Assembly: GCF_014204985.1 (NCBI RefSeq)
Contig: NZ_JACHMP010000001.1
Location: 6,758,001-6,822,000, forward strand
DNA: 64,000 bases
Reading direction: 5' to 3'
From: Streptosporangium becharense
Lineage (GTDB): Bacteria; Actinomycetota; Actinomycetes; Streptosporangiales; Streptosporangiaceae
Positions 62,167 through 64,000 of the stretch are shown here, piece after piece. The position numbers and the translations under genes are program-made. The notes below the pieces were generated by a model. The model had not been told where the DNA came from and searched no databases. It saw only the letters and a program-made list of their open reading frames with translations. The number at the start of each line of letters is the position of its first letter. The stretch's first letter is position 1.

Positions 62167-63534
62167 ATGGATTCGACGAGGCGTTGGGCCGGGCCGGTGC
62201 TCGGTGCCTTCGTGGCGGGCTGCGGGCTCGTCGCCGTTCCGGCACCGATCGCCGCCACTGCGGCGGGCACCGCTGCGGGCACAGTGGCGGGCACAGTGGC
62301 GGCCACTGCGGTGGGCCCGGTGAGCACGGCCGGCACCGGGGCGGGCAGGGCCGGCACGGCCGGCACCGTCTACTACGTCGACTCCCGCGCGGGTGACGAC
62401 GCCGCGGCGGGCACCTCGGAGACGGCCCCCTGGCGCAGCCTGGACCAGGTCAACGCCACCGAACTGCGTCCCGGCGACACGGTGCGGCTCAAGCGCGGCG
62501 GAAGCTGGCCCGGCACGCTGACCCTGTCCGGCAAGGGCACCGCCGCGGCTCCCATCACCGTCGAGCCGTACGGCAAGGGTGCCGCTCCGAAGATCAGCGG
62601 CAGGGAGACCGCCTGCGTCGTCATCTCCGGATCCTACGTACGGGTGACGGGCGTGCACGCCCGCGACTGCCTGTGGGCCGGTTTCGAGGTGGGCGGCAAC
62701 CGCAACGAGCTCGACCGGGTCCGCGCCGACCGCAACGTCACCGGGGTCCACATCATCGGCGCCCACAACGTCGTCAGGAACAGCGTCCTGGCCGGCAACA
62801 ACCGGATGAGCGTCAACGACGAGGGCGGCGACGACGACTCGGGCGCCTTCGGCGTGCTGCTCAACGGCGACGACAACCTGATCACCGGAAACGTGATCAC
62901 CGGTAGTTACGCGCCGAGCAAGGACTACGGTTTCGACGGCGCCGCCGTCGAGGTCTTCAACGGCGACCGCAACCGGGTCACGCACAACGTCTCCAAGGAC
63001 AACCTGACCTTCGTCGAGCTGGGAGCACGCAAGGGCAAGACCGCCACGGGCAACGTCTTCGCGCACAACGTGGTGACCTCCTCGCGCGAGCGCGGCTCCT
63101 TCCTCGTCACCCGCGGCGCCCGTCACGCCGTCGGACCGGTCAAGGGCACCGTCGCGGTGCACAACTCGGTCCACCTGCCCGGACGCGACACCAGCGGCTG
63201 GGTCTGCCACGACGGCTGCGCACCCGGCATCCTCAAGCTGCGCAACAACGTCATCGTGGTCGGCGGACAGGTCGGCTTCGAGGACGGCAAAGGCGCGGAC
63301 GAGGGCGGCAGCGTCTACCGGGGCCGCTCCCGCAAGTTCACGCTGGGGCCCCGGTCGGTCATGGCCGACCCCCGGTTCCGCGGCCGGGACGACCTGCGCC
63401 TGCGTCCGGGCTCCCCGGCCATCGGCCGCGGCTTCAGGCTGGGCCCGGACTGGTACGGCGGTGCCGCGCTGGCCCGCGACGCAGCGGGGACGGCGCTGCC
63501 CGAGGCTCCCACCGCGGGTGCCTACCAGCACTGA
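62167..63534 (+). CDS. Secreted right-handed beta-helix protein
   Basis: A 455-residue exported protein. I prefer ATG 62167 because GGAG lies 9 nt upstream and a signal peptide follows directly (to about residue 38); ATG 62152 is possible. A low-complexity AGT-rich linker encoded by short tandem repeats follows. The mature part opens YYVDSRAGDDAAAGTSETAPWRSLDQVN, a common start of parallel beta-helix proteins, and continues with NNxIxGN-type coils (NVVRNSVLAGNN, NLITGNVITGS, NRVTHNVSKDN). Related proteins are polysaccharide lyases or hydrolases, but I see no assignable catalytic residues. Terminal VYRGRSRKFTL...LRPGSPAIGRG is also typical. Confidence 0.85.
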   Translation: MDSTRRWAGPVLGAFVAGCGLVAVPAPIAATAAGTAAGTVAGTVAATAVGPVSTAGTGAGRAGTAGTVYYVDSRAGDDAAAGTSETAPWRSLDQVNATELRPGDTVRLKRGGSWPGTLTLSGKGTAAAPITVEPYGKGAAPKISGRETACVVISGSYVRVTGVHARDCLWAGFEVGGNRNELDRVRADRNVTGVHIIGAHNVVRNSVLAGNNRMSVNDEGGDDDSGAFGVLLNGDDNLITGNVITGSYAPSKDYGFDGAAVEVFNGDRNRVTHNVSKDNLTFVELGARKGKTATGNVFAHNVVTSSRERGSFLVTRGARHAVGPVKGTVAVHNSVHLPGRDTSGWVCHDGCAPGILKLRNNVIVVGGQVGFEDGKGADEGGSVYRGRSRKFTLGPRSVMADPRFRGRDDLRLRPGSPAIGRGFRLGPDWYGGAALARDAAGTALPEAPTAGAYQH

Positions 63535-63629
63535 CTTTTTCCCGTCGCGGGATTTATCCTGGACATCGCCCCGGAACCTCGCTGAAACCTGGCTACGGCA
63601 CTGTGATGCCCAGAGTGAGGTGATCGGCG

Positions 63630-64000
63630 ATGATGTTGCGGCTACGGGTCTCCTTCCCCGACCGGCCCGGTGCCCTGGGCCAGGCGGCCCGGGTGCTCGG
63701 CACGCTGGGGGCGGACATCCTCCAGGTGACGGTCCTGGAACGTGAGGCGGGGCGTGCGGTGGACGACTTCACCGTCTCCTGGCCGGGGACGACCGACGCC
63801 GAGACGGTCAGGGACCGTCTCTCGGTGATTCCCGGGATGCGCGTCGAGGGGGTCTGGCCCACCCGTGAGATCCCCGGTGCCGCGCCGGACTACGACCTGT
63901 TGCGGCATGTCGCGGGAGAGCCCGGCAGGGCCCTCGCCACCCTCGTGGACGCGATGCCGGACCTGGTGAGCGCCGAGTGGGCGGTGGTCATGTGCGCCGA
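63630..64000 (+). CDS. ACT-domain protein, truncated by the window end
   Basis: The first 123 residues of a gene running off the right edge. MMLRLRVSFPDRPGALGQAARVLGTLGADILQVTVLE is a clear ACT domain, the small-molecule (usually amino-acid) binding fold; a second, weaker copy may begin at YDLLRHVAGEPGRALATLVDAMPD. Two ATG codons (63630 and 63633) follow GAGG. Standalone ACT proteins are regulatory; the missing C-terminus could add a further domain. Confidence 0.75.
   Translation, partial: MMLRLRVSFPDRPGALGQAARVLGTLGADILQVTVLEREAGRAVDDFTVSWPGTTDAETVRDRLSVIPGMRVEGVWPTREIPGAAPDYDLLRHVAGEPGRALATLVDAMPDLVSAEWAVVMCA

Overview
The window is very GC-rich, with strongly C/G-biased third codon positions, frequent GTG and TTG starts, coupled 4-bp stop/start overlaps and GC-rich terminator hairpins without U-tracts. 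With perfect CebR/CelR boxes, cellobiose and maltose importers that have no ATPase gene of their own, a c-di-AMP (ydaO) riboswitch ahead of a CHAP endopeptidase and a Ser/Thr kinase, this points to a filamentous actinomycete. Streptosporangiales is my guess from overall style; it is not proven by any single gene. There is no tRNA, rRNA, CRISPR array or insertion sequence.

Left part (1-13.4 kb): a possible HTH-regulator remnant, a YbjJ-like MFS transporter, a convergent FAD monooxygenase / class II DAHP synthase pair, a GNAT acetyltransferase, an 850-bp gene-poor stretch with a large bulged palindrome, a 2144-residue secreted mosaic protein (HAF repeats, PGAP1-like lipase, DUF11, choice-of-anchor-D, PKD domains) and a Phd/VapC-type toxin-antitoxin pair with its operator.

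Sugar region (13.5-31.6 kb): a GntR/UTRA regulator faces a seven-gene operon with a CUT2 importer (binding protein, double ATPase, two permeases), an LsrF-like aldolase/thiolase, a GlpD/EryB-like FAD dehydrogenase and an FGGY kinase. Three copies of one operator half and a good sigma-70-type promoter lie in the divergent gap. The gene set mixes parts of the AI-2 (lsr) and erythritol (ery) pathways but matches neither. Converging on it is a cellobiose operon (cebE-cebF-cebG-bglC-cebR, then galM and a phosphotransferase) with two perfect TGGGAGCGCTCCCA operators.

Middle (32-45 kb): panD; a CHAP endopeptidase behind a c-di-AMP riboswitch; a TetR/SDR pair with a palindromic operator; and a cell-surface glycan locus with two sialyltransferase-like proteins, a DUF6716 glycosyltransferase, a GT2 enzyme and one polypeptide combining CMP-nonulosonate synthetase, HAD phosphatase and NeuB-type synthase. 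A secreted esterase and a glycolipid-binding-family protein follow.

Right part (45-64 kb): a membrane Ser/Thr kinase with an extracytoplasmic WD40-like propeller, then a starch unit: secreted alpha-amylase with CBM20, a 1963-residue amylopullulanase (two GH13 modules around three CBM41-like domains), and the divergent malE-malF-malG-alpha-glucosidase-malR operon. The enzymes degrade starch outside, MalEFG imports maltodextrins, the GH13 glucosidase hydrolyses them inside and MalR probably controls both arms. malR has an internal patch with entirely different codon choice. A secreted beta-helix protein and the start of an ACT-domain gene close the window.
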